A stretch of 64,000 nt of DNA from Lingula anatina. Taxonomy: Eukaryota; Brachiopoda; Lingulata; Lingulida; Lingulidae. Position 1 is the stretch's first letter; every line of letters begins with the position of its first letter. Below are positions 1-9,380 of this stretch, piece after piece. The notes under the pieces are model-generated. The model ran no database searches and was not told where the DNA came from. It worked only from the letters and a program-made list of their open reading frames with translations. A program made the translations under genes and the position numbers. The stretch spans positions 1 to 64,000 of the forward strand of contig NW_019775764.1 of assembly GCF_001039355.2 (NCBI RefSeq), in the 5' to 3' direction.

Positions 1-442
1 TACGTATATGGGTTAATACATAAAGCACGAACTTGTTCTTACCCCTGTGTCCGAGAGGGTGTTGTTTAATGACTGAAACGGCGAATTACAAAACAAGAGG
101 ATGTCTGTAATCTAAGTCTAAAAGAGAAATGAATAACAGCGGTGAAAACACTTCTTTAGCAAATACAAATACATTGTACGATAGGAATATACGAAAAGAT
201 ACGAAAAGAAACTGAAATACTACATCAACCATCTCACCCAACACAAGGTACTGTTAGCCTTTTTGTCGTCTCAGTGCTTGAAGGCTAAGGCTTTAGATAT
301 CGAACGGTCACGTGATGTGTGACCAGATGTCAAGATGACCATGTATAAAGAGATGGAGAGCACTCGAGAAGTACTTAGCACAGTCACGACAGTCAACACA
401 GAAGTATACAGAAAATGTGACCAATCATACCACACTGTCACA
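1..442 (-). mobile_element. Ty3/gypsy-type LTR, partial (second copy)
   Basis: On the minus strand a purine tract (TTGGGGGAGAA) is followed at position 442 by TGTGACAGTGTGG, which is the classical polypurine-tract/LTR junction. The LTR then runs down to the window edge and is cut off there. The same sequence occurs complete at 15085-15611. The pol tail at 533-1186 lies directly upstream in the transcribed direction, so this is the 3' LTR of that element. The long minus-strand reading frame inside the LTR (271-486) is LTR sequence and not a gene. Confidence 0.7.
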
Positions 443-532
443 TTCTCCCCCAACAATTGAAATGTCGCCTCGACATTCAAACACACGTAAATAACAACAC
501 ACTGTTAGTAGATTTCAAAAGACATTTCAACT

Positions 533-1186
533 TCAATTATCCTTCATCAGTCTAATAATATCTTCGCAAAGTGTACTTTTATGTCCGATAAATATTACAT
601 CATTCACAAAGTTTCTCAACATTGTAACTCTGGCTTTCCAGTCTGTCTTTCCTTCCGACTCGGCAATTTGCGAGTAACTTATAAAATCACCAGAACTCGT
701 CCACGCTGGCGGTTTTCTTACTCTGCTATTCATCCGTGGAGCAGGAATTGGTCGGTCAACAGCGACTTCATCAGTAGTTTATTCCACAACATTCAGCAGT
801 TGAACATCCGTTGTATCTTCGGTATCTTCACTAATTCTCCCCCACTAATTCTCTGAAGATTCATCTCTCACGTTACTTGATTTGTAACCTTCTCTATCCT
901 CGGGGAGTAAACGTTGATTGAGAGGAAAAAACAGATCATCATCATCGATTGTAACGTCCCCACTTTCAGCATCGAACTTTAATGAACACTCTCTGACTGT
1001 GTATAGCATTTTATCCGTGTCTCGTTTAGAAGTTCTCTTTCTGGGTACAGGTCTTTTTGCAAGTTCAGAAATTGGAAGAAGTAAATTTCTATACAACACA
1101 CGTTTTTTACCCTCCTTGTTTTCTTTTTGTACAACATACACAGGAATTTCACCATTAGGTTGAGATGAAAGCAATGTATGGCTCAT
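533..1186 (-). mobile_element. Ty3/gypsy pol C-terminal tail (degenerate)
   Basis: The minus-strand frame 1186-845 contains the motif PNGEIPVYVVQKE followed by RVLYRNLLLPI, and the frame at 733-533 contains RVRKPPAWTSSGDF. These resemble the host-lineage tail that follows the integrase in mollusc and other metazoan Ty3/gypsy polyproteins (the 'RN-LLP' block, then a basic 'R-RKPP-W--SG' block). The two blocks are in different frames or separated by stops. No protease, reverse transcriptase or integrase core is present upstream, so only the 3' end of an element remains. It joins the LTR at 442. Confidence 0.65.
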
Positions 1187-1252
1187 TTTCCCATATATCT
1201 GCGATTTTGTGCTTACCTTGGTACAGTGCCGCCGGAAAGTAACCTTACTTAC

Positions 1253-2166
1253 TCTGCGGGTCCCTGCGGGATGTTCATACGGCCTGGCACGGTAACGATG
1301 GAAATAACATTGTCATCCATGAGCTGTTTGGTTTCTGTTAACAATAGTACCATGCCCTGCCCCGTAGGGTAATTAACACGATTTACTTTCTGCTAACAAA
1401 AGAGCCAACCCCTAGCTCGCTGAGATAAAGATCGAAGCTGTGCATGGTCGCAATTAAGTGATCGTCCAAGTGTTAATTGGCCTTTAATGCGCGGTGGCTT
1501 CACTCTACCTTGATCACTCTACTCTGATACGGAGATTTAATGTATAAAAACTTGCCAACAATGATTTTTTAAAGTGACTTAACTTTCGTGTACATTTTAG
1601 CTATTGATTGATTGAATTGAGATAGAGTTGGATAAATGAATTAATGAACTAATGAAAGACCAAATAAATCACTACTAGTACTTGTACATGTAATATTTAT
1701 TAAGCTTCAAACTGTCATTGCTATATACATATTATAAACACAATTCAACTTTATTTTTATGGTAAGTTCTGATATTCTTACTTGCTTTGTTCATGGAGGA
1801 AATATCTTTTTTTTCCAAAAAGACTTGTCAGTTGTTTCGGTAATAAACATTTTGTAGGCCATATATTTAATATATTTAAGTATATATTTGTATATCGGAT
1901 ATCTTCTGTCTACACCTGTAACATTTCTGTCCTTCCGAATTCGTTCATCAAAAGTTAACAAATCCCCATACCTGCACGCATAAGTTGCCTGGGGAGTCGT
2001 CGTATATCAAAATTGTCTTTATTCGACAAGGCAAAGAGTGGCTGGCTGAAGGACTGAAAACTTGGTTCTGTCGCAAACAAAGTAGGAGGTGTGTATGTGG
2101 CGGTGGTAAAGTTGTACATGTAGACCTCAGCGCCCCGTTTAAAAATAACCAGGTACATTAAACGGT
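1253..2166 (-). other. Two exon-like segments of an unrecognised minus-strand gene (copy 2)
   Basis: Exon-like segment a is 1972-2166 (195 nt). It has an acceptor CAG before it and a donor G|GTATGG after it, and encodes a 65-residue stretch beginning DRLMYLVIFKRGAEVYMYN. Segment b is 1253-1334 (82 nt), with acceptor TTAACAG and donor A|GTAAGT, and encodes ETKQLMDDNVISIVTVPGR and following residues. Phases agree (a ends phase 1, b supplies two bases). The same pair exists at 16583-17068. The copies differ by about 425 nt, and that difference lies entirely inside the predicted intron, which supports the model. I do not recognise the family. Confidence 0.4.
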
Positions 2167-2173
2167 CTGTATG

Positions 2174-2174
2174 N
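2174..2174. other. Contig join (single N)
   Basis: The sequence left of the N ends at exactly the base homologous to position 17074. The sequence right of it is unrelated to what follows 17074 and belongs to the C-type lectin region. The join is therefore probably not a real adjacency. The stretch 2175-2500 holds no recognisable gene. Confidence 0.8.
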
Positions 2175-2713
2175 TTTTTAGACCTTCACTTGCTTCTGTG
2201 TTGGAGAATATGACGTCAAAGTATGACTGGCATCTCGCGAAATAGAGCCCAATACGCACTTCAACAGCTCGCAAAATAGTTGTAAAAATAAATTCTGACG
2301 ATAAATAAGTGATGAGATAGAAGCGTGGTTTCAAGAAGAACCAACATAAGATTCAATTTCTCATTATGTTAGTATATATACTGTTGTAACTGTACGTTAA
2401 CCGCATGGCGCCTTCTGGGGTTTCCTCGTCGGGGCAGCTGTGACAGTGACAAGGATAATTACAGATTGACCCTTTCAAAATCTTAGATATGAGCATCTGA
2501 TTTATTTTATTTTTTCAGCAAAAGTATTTTCCGAGAAGTTATACCGAAGGAAGAAATCAGAGAGAACTATTACAATGTCAGTGTTTTTAAGACCTCTGCT
2601 TACAGTCGATTGGTATTGCTTGTGATTTACACTGAATACTTAATGTGTCATCATCGTGAATCGAGTTTATGTCATGAAGTACAGTGTACTTGTTGAGAGC
2701 ACATTTCACTGTC

Positions 2714-5450
2714 CTATATTTGTTCTCTCTCACAAACATATGAACACTTGGTTTCACATGAAGCAGCAGCCCATCCAAAATTGTATGGCTCATATAGACA
2801 CATGCATGTGCAATAATCTAATGTGCATGATGGCTCCTCTGGTCCCCACCGAGTGTAAGGAGAGAGGCCCTTCCCATTAGATGACCATTCCCAGAGGTCA
2901 TTTCTGTTTGGCAACACCTGCTTTCCGCTGGTCCAGTAACAATATTCATGTTCCTAAAAAAAAACATGTGTTGCTCGCTGTGGTTATATGTACTGATAAG
3001 GGCATTGAAATAAACAGTACAGATGTACAGTATGATAAACACGAGTAATAGTACAGACTACAAATTTAATATGGAATATTTTTTCAAATTATTTTTCTCC
3101 AATTTTTCTGACTGCAAAATGCAAATTAAGATTAAAATGGTATTTTAATAAATTTTGATAATATCTTTGATGTCACAGTGACATCAGTGCTTAAATTAAA
3201 TCGCCAGTGGAGCAAATAAACATATGAAGCTGATTCTTAGTCATATGAAAATCACTGAAAGCAATATTTTGGATCTTCATATTTTCCGAATTAACATCTG
3301 TAAAAGAGTTACACGCACCACCAAGGACCTTAATGTCAGAATTTAGTTTAAGCAAAGGTCGCTGGTGCGCTTGAACTAATCTGGCTGCTATCAGGGCTCT
3401 CAAGCGGCAAGACATTGCTTCGGACATGTTTCTAAGAGTTTGACTTCGAATAACATTCAAGACATCGGCCTGAGCCTGTCCAGTCTGGTTCAGATTTGTT
3501 GTAAGACCAGTAGACTTTGATTTGGCGAAGAATAACCTGCCCACAGATTGTCAACATGGTTCAAATATGACGAACTTGATGACCAAAGTAGCTACTCAAT
3601 CCCTTGGTACTGAAAGTTGTCTGCAATTACAATTACTCTCTTCAGACGAGCTTTTCATAATGTATCCTTAAATTGTTCCTGAGGCATGCCCCCTATAAAA
3701 TGGTGGGCAAGTGGATCAAAGATCAGATTATTCCTGTATTTCACGTGGTTCAGATTTCCATCAAAGACAGCCATTGGTGTTTTGGCCCCAGAGTCAATTC
3801 CACTCCAAATACTGATACTGTCAATGTCCCTAGTCACTCTTGGAGCGACATACGTTGTAACAATGCTGTGAAACGCAACGCAAAACCAGACATTTGTATG
3901 CCACGAATTTTAGGACCGTACGTCCCCTGCGAATTTTGGGCGCAGTGGAGGCCGTGGAGTTTGTAGAGGTAGAGGAAAGGTTGCAATGGAAAGGCGCAAG
4001 TCTGCCTTGCGAGTCGAAGCGGCCACGTGAGATTTCCATTCAAACAGGGACGCTTATTGCAAGGTGTGATGACCGTGGGAATTGTACTCATTTCTTGAGT
4101 TTGTCTTATTACCTGCGTACGTGACACGAACTCACCACTTAAAAAAGAATGCAACGCATGGCAAAAATAGTTCCCTTTTGGGCCACTTTTGCTTCACACT
4201 TGCCTCACACAATTGTGATGACATAGTGACGGCGTACGTAAATTTTGCCTCCTGTTCTCCCCTTCTTTCTTTCCCCTCCTCCCTTCTTTTCTGTTGTCTA
4301 AGCTTTTCTTTTCCTTGCCTTTTGGAGGAATATTAGAAGCTGAATTAGCAGAATTCGAATTTTTCAAAAATTGTTGTATACGTTGCACAATCGACGTTTA
4401 TTGTCAACACGAGCGCGCGTCGTGAACACGCCTTTTATACTCCAGGCTTGGGAGGGGGGAGCACGTGCGACGCACCCCCGCCGTGCTTTTGACTCGGTTC
4501 GTTAGCTGTGATGGCGTGGGCTGCACTCAACTCGCAAAGGGCACCTGTTCCTTCATTGCTTGCATCTTGGAACACGCACGTCTTACTGCGTATCGAACTC
4601 CTTGCGAGGGAAGCAAGTTACGGCTGCGGCGTCGCTGTTCGCAGATTATTCATCGAATCTTTTGGACATGTCCAACATCCTCCTTACGTTCTTACGGGCT
4701 GTCTGCATACTCCAAATTTAGTAAGAAGGACTTCCATGACACCTGAGATTCTGCACAAAATTTGGATGCAAGCAGTCCCTAAGAGCCCGTACAACCGGTT
4801 GTGACTGAGGCTTTTAACCTTCACAATTTTCTCACCTCCCTATTGAATTGTAAGATTGCAAGTCAACAGGCATGTTTCGTCACTTCAGAGGTCATGATAA
4901 CTGAGTAAATAAATATTGACCAATTAAAACCAGAAGGTATGTCTCTTGGAAATTTCCAAAATTGCATAAAAAACTCCTCTACATTATTACGTAATGAAAA
5001 TGGAAATTTCAAATTCATCATAATGTGTTTTTATTATTCCTTTTCTTTTCACTATTAATGCAAATCTTACTGCAAAGTGGTTTCACAACTAAATGTCCAG
5101 TTATGTCCGACAAATGTGTACATTATTCTACATATTGTGTCTTTGCTTCCATTCACCCACACAGTTAATAAAACAGGGTAGTTGTTCATCTACCTGTAGG
5201 TGCCATTTTGGATTTTTTTTCATAAACCATGATCTGCTATCTTAACTTGGTCATTTTATTATATTCTTATTACAGCATCAACCTATGAATGAAATGAAGA
5301 AACTTGTATGCTGACGTGCCACTTTCCAATTCAGTCTGACTTGGAAATTAAGAATTGAGTAAGGGGGGAGAGAGAAAACTGACCTTATTTCGAAAACGAT
5401 TATTTATTTGGCCATTTGGACTTTTATATAACAAATACATGTATATGCAC

Positions 5451-5490
<40 letters not shown>

Positions 5491-6635
5491 TGGTATACCT
5501 GTATACGGTTTTCAGAGAGCTCAACTCTACAGAGCATTTATACACATTTTATTAAAATAAATAAAGAAATGATTAAAACAGAGGCATGTCTAAACCTCTA
5601 CCAGTTCTCCGATGGACTTCACAAGTTTAACAACATGGATGCCTTATATTTTTCAGTAAGCATCATATCATTAATATGTGCAAAATTTAAAGCAGTATAA
5701 ACTTCAGTTGCAAACATCTCAAAACTGTTAAATTGGTGATAAAACGTTAGGATTTTTACCCCATAGGGTGGATAAAATCTTCTGAGTTGCATGGACAAGT
5801 AGTCGTCCTCCTGATTTGATTCTAATGCAACGAGATTCGCTCCCCTGATGACACATTCAGTTCTCGCCTCAGACCAAGTCTTAGCTAACGTGCCAATGCC
5901 ATAGCAACTGTCATTAAAATGGTACGGGAATGAAACACCACATACTCCTTTCCCTGTGAGAGATCGCTCAACCAAGGGCTCTGAAATGAAGAAAAAACAC
6001 GCACACACACAAGAGGATCAAAGTTTTAATGCTATTTTTGGAGTTAAATTTTCCTTCGTTCATTAATCTTTTTTAAATGCGTGTCTTGTGTTATTTTGTT
6101 CACAAAATGTAATGTTAACAGCTGCTTTTACCAGATAGATAAAAAACATTGATCAGAATGCGTGTGTGTGCACTAACGCAAACAGTGCTGCATTCTAGTT
6201 AACTGTATTTATACATGTAGCAACATTCTGTATAAAAAAAAATATCGGTTTATTTCTATAACAACCGATCGAGTCCAGTAGTTGCCACACGATACATAAT
6301 AATAACGATTATGTACATTCATTACAACTCACTAAAGTTTAATTGTACAATGTAATCATTTTGTTATAATACTAGTATTATATTTACAACATAATGATAT
6401 CTTTCCCCCCAATTTGTTCCTAATCTTCACGTTTCTGTTCTACTCCGAATTATTATCATCATCCGGGGAGAACATAATAAAGGAGCGACATACTGCATGT
6501 GACGCTCAGATTTATCATGCACAATTACCAGCACTATTATATTACTAACATATACAAACGTAAGGTGTAATGGTGATTACACATTTAAGAAGTTTTTTTT
6601 TTTTATTTAACGTTTACACTGTGCTATTGTTGTTG

Positions 6636-6675
<40 letters not shown>

Positions 6676-7285
6676 GAGAGAGAGAAAGAGAGAGAGGAGA
6701 GAAAAAGTTTGAATTATTTCTTTTTCAACCTGTCTGTTTTTGAAATTGTTCAATGTCCTAGGACATGTGCTCCTAGTAATGGGAAACCCAGGACATGCAT
6801 TCCCAGGACTTAGTGTCCACAGGACACTAATTCCTAGGAACACATATTATACGGACATGCATTACGGCGGACATCCATTCCCTTCATACCGGCAATTGTA
6901 TATACAGAATTGACATTAATTTGTTCTAACAAATGGTAGACAGGTGGTTCCAGAATATTCCTGAATTGAACGTGGTTCGGGTTTTCAACGATGACTACCA
7001 TTGGTATTTTCGCACCAAAGTGAAATACAGTCCAGATACTGATGTAGATTCTGTACCTTAAGTGAGACCTAGGCACCCTAGGTGAGACCATGCATCGCCC
7101 TAGGCCCCCTTCAGGGTGACTGCATGTGAACTCTTATTTGGTCACCATGTGTGTGTGGGGGGGTCGAAAGATACATGTCTGAACATACTAATAACAAATG
7201 TTACAGATTGTTGCACTGTTACGTTACCTCCAAAGACAAATCCTATGCCACAGAGAAGCAGAAGAACATAAGGTACTACAACCAT
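2714..7285 (-). CDS. Secreted C-type lectin-like protein, 172 aa, three exons
   Basis: Coding exons (minus): 7228-7285, 5760-5980 and 2714-2953, with junction phases 1 and 0. They total 519 nt, ending at TAG 2716-2714. Exon 1 encodes a signal peptide (MVVVPYVLLLLCGIGFVFGG). Exon 2 carries the N-terminal half of a C-type lectin domain (FNDSCYGIGTLAKTWSEAR, then CVIRGANLVALES). Exon 3 carries the second half (YWTSGKQ, LWEWSSNG, YTRWGPEEPS, final CSYVCE). The calcium-site EPN/QPD tripeptide is EPS, and the WND motif before the penultimate cysteine is degenerate (GWAAASC), so canonical Ca-dependent sugar binding is doubtful. Extra cysteines occur after EPS (SCTLDYCTCMC). Tc1 debris lies in both introns. 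A possible AATAAA lies at 2506-2501. Likely an extracellular recognition protein; the ligand is unknown. Confidence 0.85.
3180..3850 (-). pseudogene. Tc1/mariner transposase remnant
   Basis: The minus-strand frame at 3837-3655 contains ISIWSGIDSGAKTPMAVFDG and then NLNHVKYRNN, matching the conserved 'VWGGI--G-RTPLV-IDGNLNA-RYRD' block of Tc1-family DDE transposases. The next block (3544-3191) resembles the C-terminus (DVLNVIRSQTLRNMSEAMSC, then RLRALIAAR). The reading frame is interrupted between blocks, so this is a dead copy. It sits in intron 2 of the lectin gene. A related copy in the same orientation lies at 61390-62160, and the noncoding flanks of the two also match (around GATGTCAnnGTGACATCAG). 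Confidence 0.75.
3895..4800. other. CpG/GC-rich stretch of unknown nature in lectin intron 2
   Basis: This stretch is clearly richer in G+C and CpG than its surroundings, with several CGTACG-type steps (for example GGACCGTACG near 3915, GGCGTACG near 4232, GCCCGTACAACCGG near 4785). It replaces the position where the N-terminal half of the Tc1 remnant would be expected. Overlapping open frames on both strands look like shadows of base composition. It may be a nonautonomous transposable element. I could not assign it. Confidence 0.35.
5453..5486. repeat. (CA)n microsatellite
   Basis: About 17 uninterrupted CA units in lectin intron 2. It has no coding relevance. The surrounding 4810-5750 shows no gene. 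Confidence 0.95.
6638..6673. repeat. (GT)n microsatellite followed by GA-rich tract
   Basis: About 18 GT units followed by an imperfect GAGA/GAAA tract to about 6708, in lectin intron 1. Confidence 0.95.
6834..7091 (-). pseudogene. Tc1/mariner transposase fragment
   Basis: The minus-strand translation contains SIWTVFHFGAKIPMVVIVEN followed by PNHVQFRN, the same conserved Tc1 block as at 3655-3837 but more diverged. Only about 80 codons survive. It lies in lectin intron 1, 140 nt downstream of the signal-peptide exon. Confidence 0.6.
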
Positions 7286-7819
7286 CTTGTGAACAATGCA
7301 CAACTTCCTCAAGCGATGCCTGTGCAGAATGAAGAGATTTCTGTCATGCGTTTCAAATTGAAAGAATTCCAAGCATATGTGTATACTCAGCTTCCACAGG
7401 CTGAGGATGGAAAATTATATAATATAACGCCTGATGGTAATTAAGGGAACACAAAAATATACTTTCCCTCCACCATTATTTGTACCCGCAGACTGATTAT
7501 GTAACGGAAAATATGTTCACTTTATCAGTGGCTCATATGCAATGTTGTTCTCTGAAACATTGATGGTTCCCAAGTCATTGCAGAAATAGACAGTATACTG
7601 CACAGGGGCTTCCTCGGATGTCGTCTTTATTATATTTAAACCCCCTTTACTCCCCCTTTGTTAACTAGTTTATCAACAATATATTTACTATGATTCAATA
7701 AGAATTTTAAAAAAAATTTATAGTGAGAAAAGGGGGAACTAAAATGATAAAATTCTGATTGGTCAAGACTTGTGAAGATTCTTTTGTCTATAGCTACTTA
7801 TATTTGCCTGGTCTTATCA

Positions 7820-8100
7820 TCCAATATTTCGTCTGCTTGCAGTTAGACTTCATCAGAGAATGAGGTTATGGTGGCTAGGTGTGACAACCTATCACCCCCT
7901 CTGGTGTGCTATTCGGTCAGACCCCCCCCCCCTTGGCCTGCCCATCCCTTAGGAGTGGTAGGTAGAGGTTGGGTAGCTCAGCCCCATCATTCCGATTCAA
8001 CTTGGCCCCATGTACGCGGATGTTAATCGCTTCAAGAACTTTCCAGTGTAAGTCCCGTGCCTCTCTTTCCAAGATTTTTGCTGGTAAGACAAAAAATCTT
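7820..8100 (-). mobile_element. Penelope-like element 3' fragment
   Basis: The minus strand encodes [20 protein letters not shown] and then [20 protein letters not shown] (about 8095-7930). This resembles the C-terminal 'EA--I------LNRD-G-ELP--Y-PLL' block after the GIY-YIG endonuclease of Penelope-like retroelements. It is followed by a tail containing GAAATATTGGATGATAAGAC, typical of such 3' ends. The rest of the element is absent. It lies between the lectin and the CEMIP-like gene. The stretch 7380-7810 beside it shows nothing recognisable. Confidence 0.5.
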
Positions 8101-8451
8101 CAAAAGTCTATTACAATAACATAGCTAATGAAACTGTTCTACACTGATTGGTCAATTTCTAGTTACATCATGTGCGTAAGATCTATGGACTGCTGTGTAT
8201 GAGTGTTGTAATGATAACACATTGACAGCTGACCAAAAAACGGTGTCATAAAAAACATACCGCAAACTTTGTGTTGCACCCCAGTGCCGTAATCAAGGAA
8301 TCAATAAAAAAGACGTCAGCTATTTTTCTTCGTATACAGCAAAATGTCAAATTTGGATCAATGCTTTGAAGTAAAAGAAGTCCAAGCGAAGTGTCGAAAC
8401 ATGCTAGAATCTGTAATAGTCGAGCCCGAATACTGCAAATGTGAAAACCTA

Positions 8452-8550
8452 TCCCGTCAGGCAAACGACATTGATTCTACGTTGATTCAACGTTGATCCA
8501 CCAAAATTAACGTTGATTCAACGGTGAATCAATGTCGTTTATCTGCTGGG
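8452..8550. repeat. Palindromic MITE-like element
   Basis: The left arm CAAACGACATTGATTCTACG continuing to TTGATTCAACGTT is mirrored by a right arm AACGTTGATTCAACGGTG continuing to AATCAATGTCGTTT. The mirrored arms are about 40 nt with few mismatches around a short AT-rich centre. Such TTGATTCAACGTTGA-rich foldbacks are widespread in marine invertebrate genomes. It is noncoding and lies 830 bp upstream of the CEMIP-like start codon. Confidence 0.75.
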
Positions 8551-9380
8551 TATGTCAGCTGTGCTGCTGCCTAACCTAACTATAAACATAGAATAGCGGC
8601 GTTTGCTTTTGTTGATTTTTAAATAATACCCATGTTAAGGGTTTTTCTCTTCTTTTGTGTGAAAAAAACTTGTTGTAGACCTGGAGTTGAAGTAACCGCG
8701 TCCGAAAATGAATTATCTGAATGGCTTCACGCGCTTCGACGCTGCTTGCGTCACTCTACAGCCTATTTCAATGCAGAGCCAACATGCAGGCGTATCATAA
8801 AGTAGATACACACTCGTATAAAATTTGTTTACAACTAATAAAATGAAATCACTTTTTTAATTGATCAAAAATGATGGTTTAAACCCATTTTTCAACACTG
8901 TACGTGTATGCCTTTAAACCTAGCTGAGAGAGGATGACATCCTCCACCGTCCAAACATATGAATTAGTGTGGTAATGAAGATACTAGTAGCTAGGTACTG
9001 TAGTTGTGTGAGTGTGGAGTCGTGAACTGTTGTTTAAAGTAGCCTAAGTAAGACTACTCGTCAGCGAGGGCTATGTGACAACCACTCGTGCATATAACTC
9101 TCACTGACTTAGGGTCTATCTATTACTTCACTACACACTGGGCAATGATGTCGCTGTGATTTCGGGAAGGCCGGCATCCATTTATAGATTATATTCTTCT
9201 CAGGTGCGATTTAGGCAACTTATTTGGCACATGAACTCACCTATCGCATGTAATCACAGATTATACATTATGTACTCGTAAGCCTGAGAATTCAGCATCT
9301 GTGACCGAGACACTTCCATCACGCAGCATTTGGAGAGCGAGGAGGGAAAGAGACAGAGACCACCGAGAAGCTCCGCTAAA
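8551..9380 (+). promoter_or_regulatory. 5' flank / 5' UTR of the CEMIP-like gene
   Basis: No open frame or repeat is evident here. The sequence just before the ATG at 9381 is purine-rich (around 9325-9375) and consistent with a short 5' UTR. No convincing TATA box was identified, so the transcription start cannot be placed. Confidence 0.35.

Noticed and set aside
271-486. 71-codon minus-strand frame as a membrane protein gene
   Set aside because: It lies inside the LTR; the frame and its repeat at 15440-15655 are explained by LTR sequence.
4465-4804. Overlapping plus-strand frames of 93-98 codons
   Set aside because: They overlap in two frames in a CpG-rich stretch, with no recognisable domain, no splice context and no counterpart elsewhere.
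5453-5486. CRISPR-like repeats
   Set aside because: All short regular repeats here are microsatellites in eukaryotic introns; there is no repeat-spacer structure.
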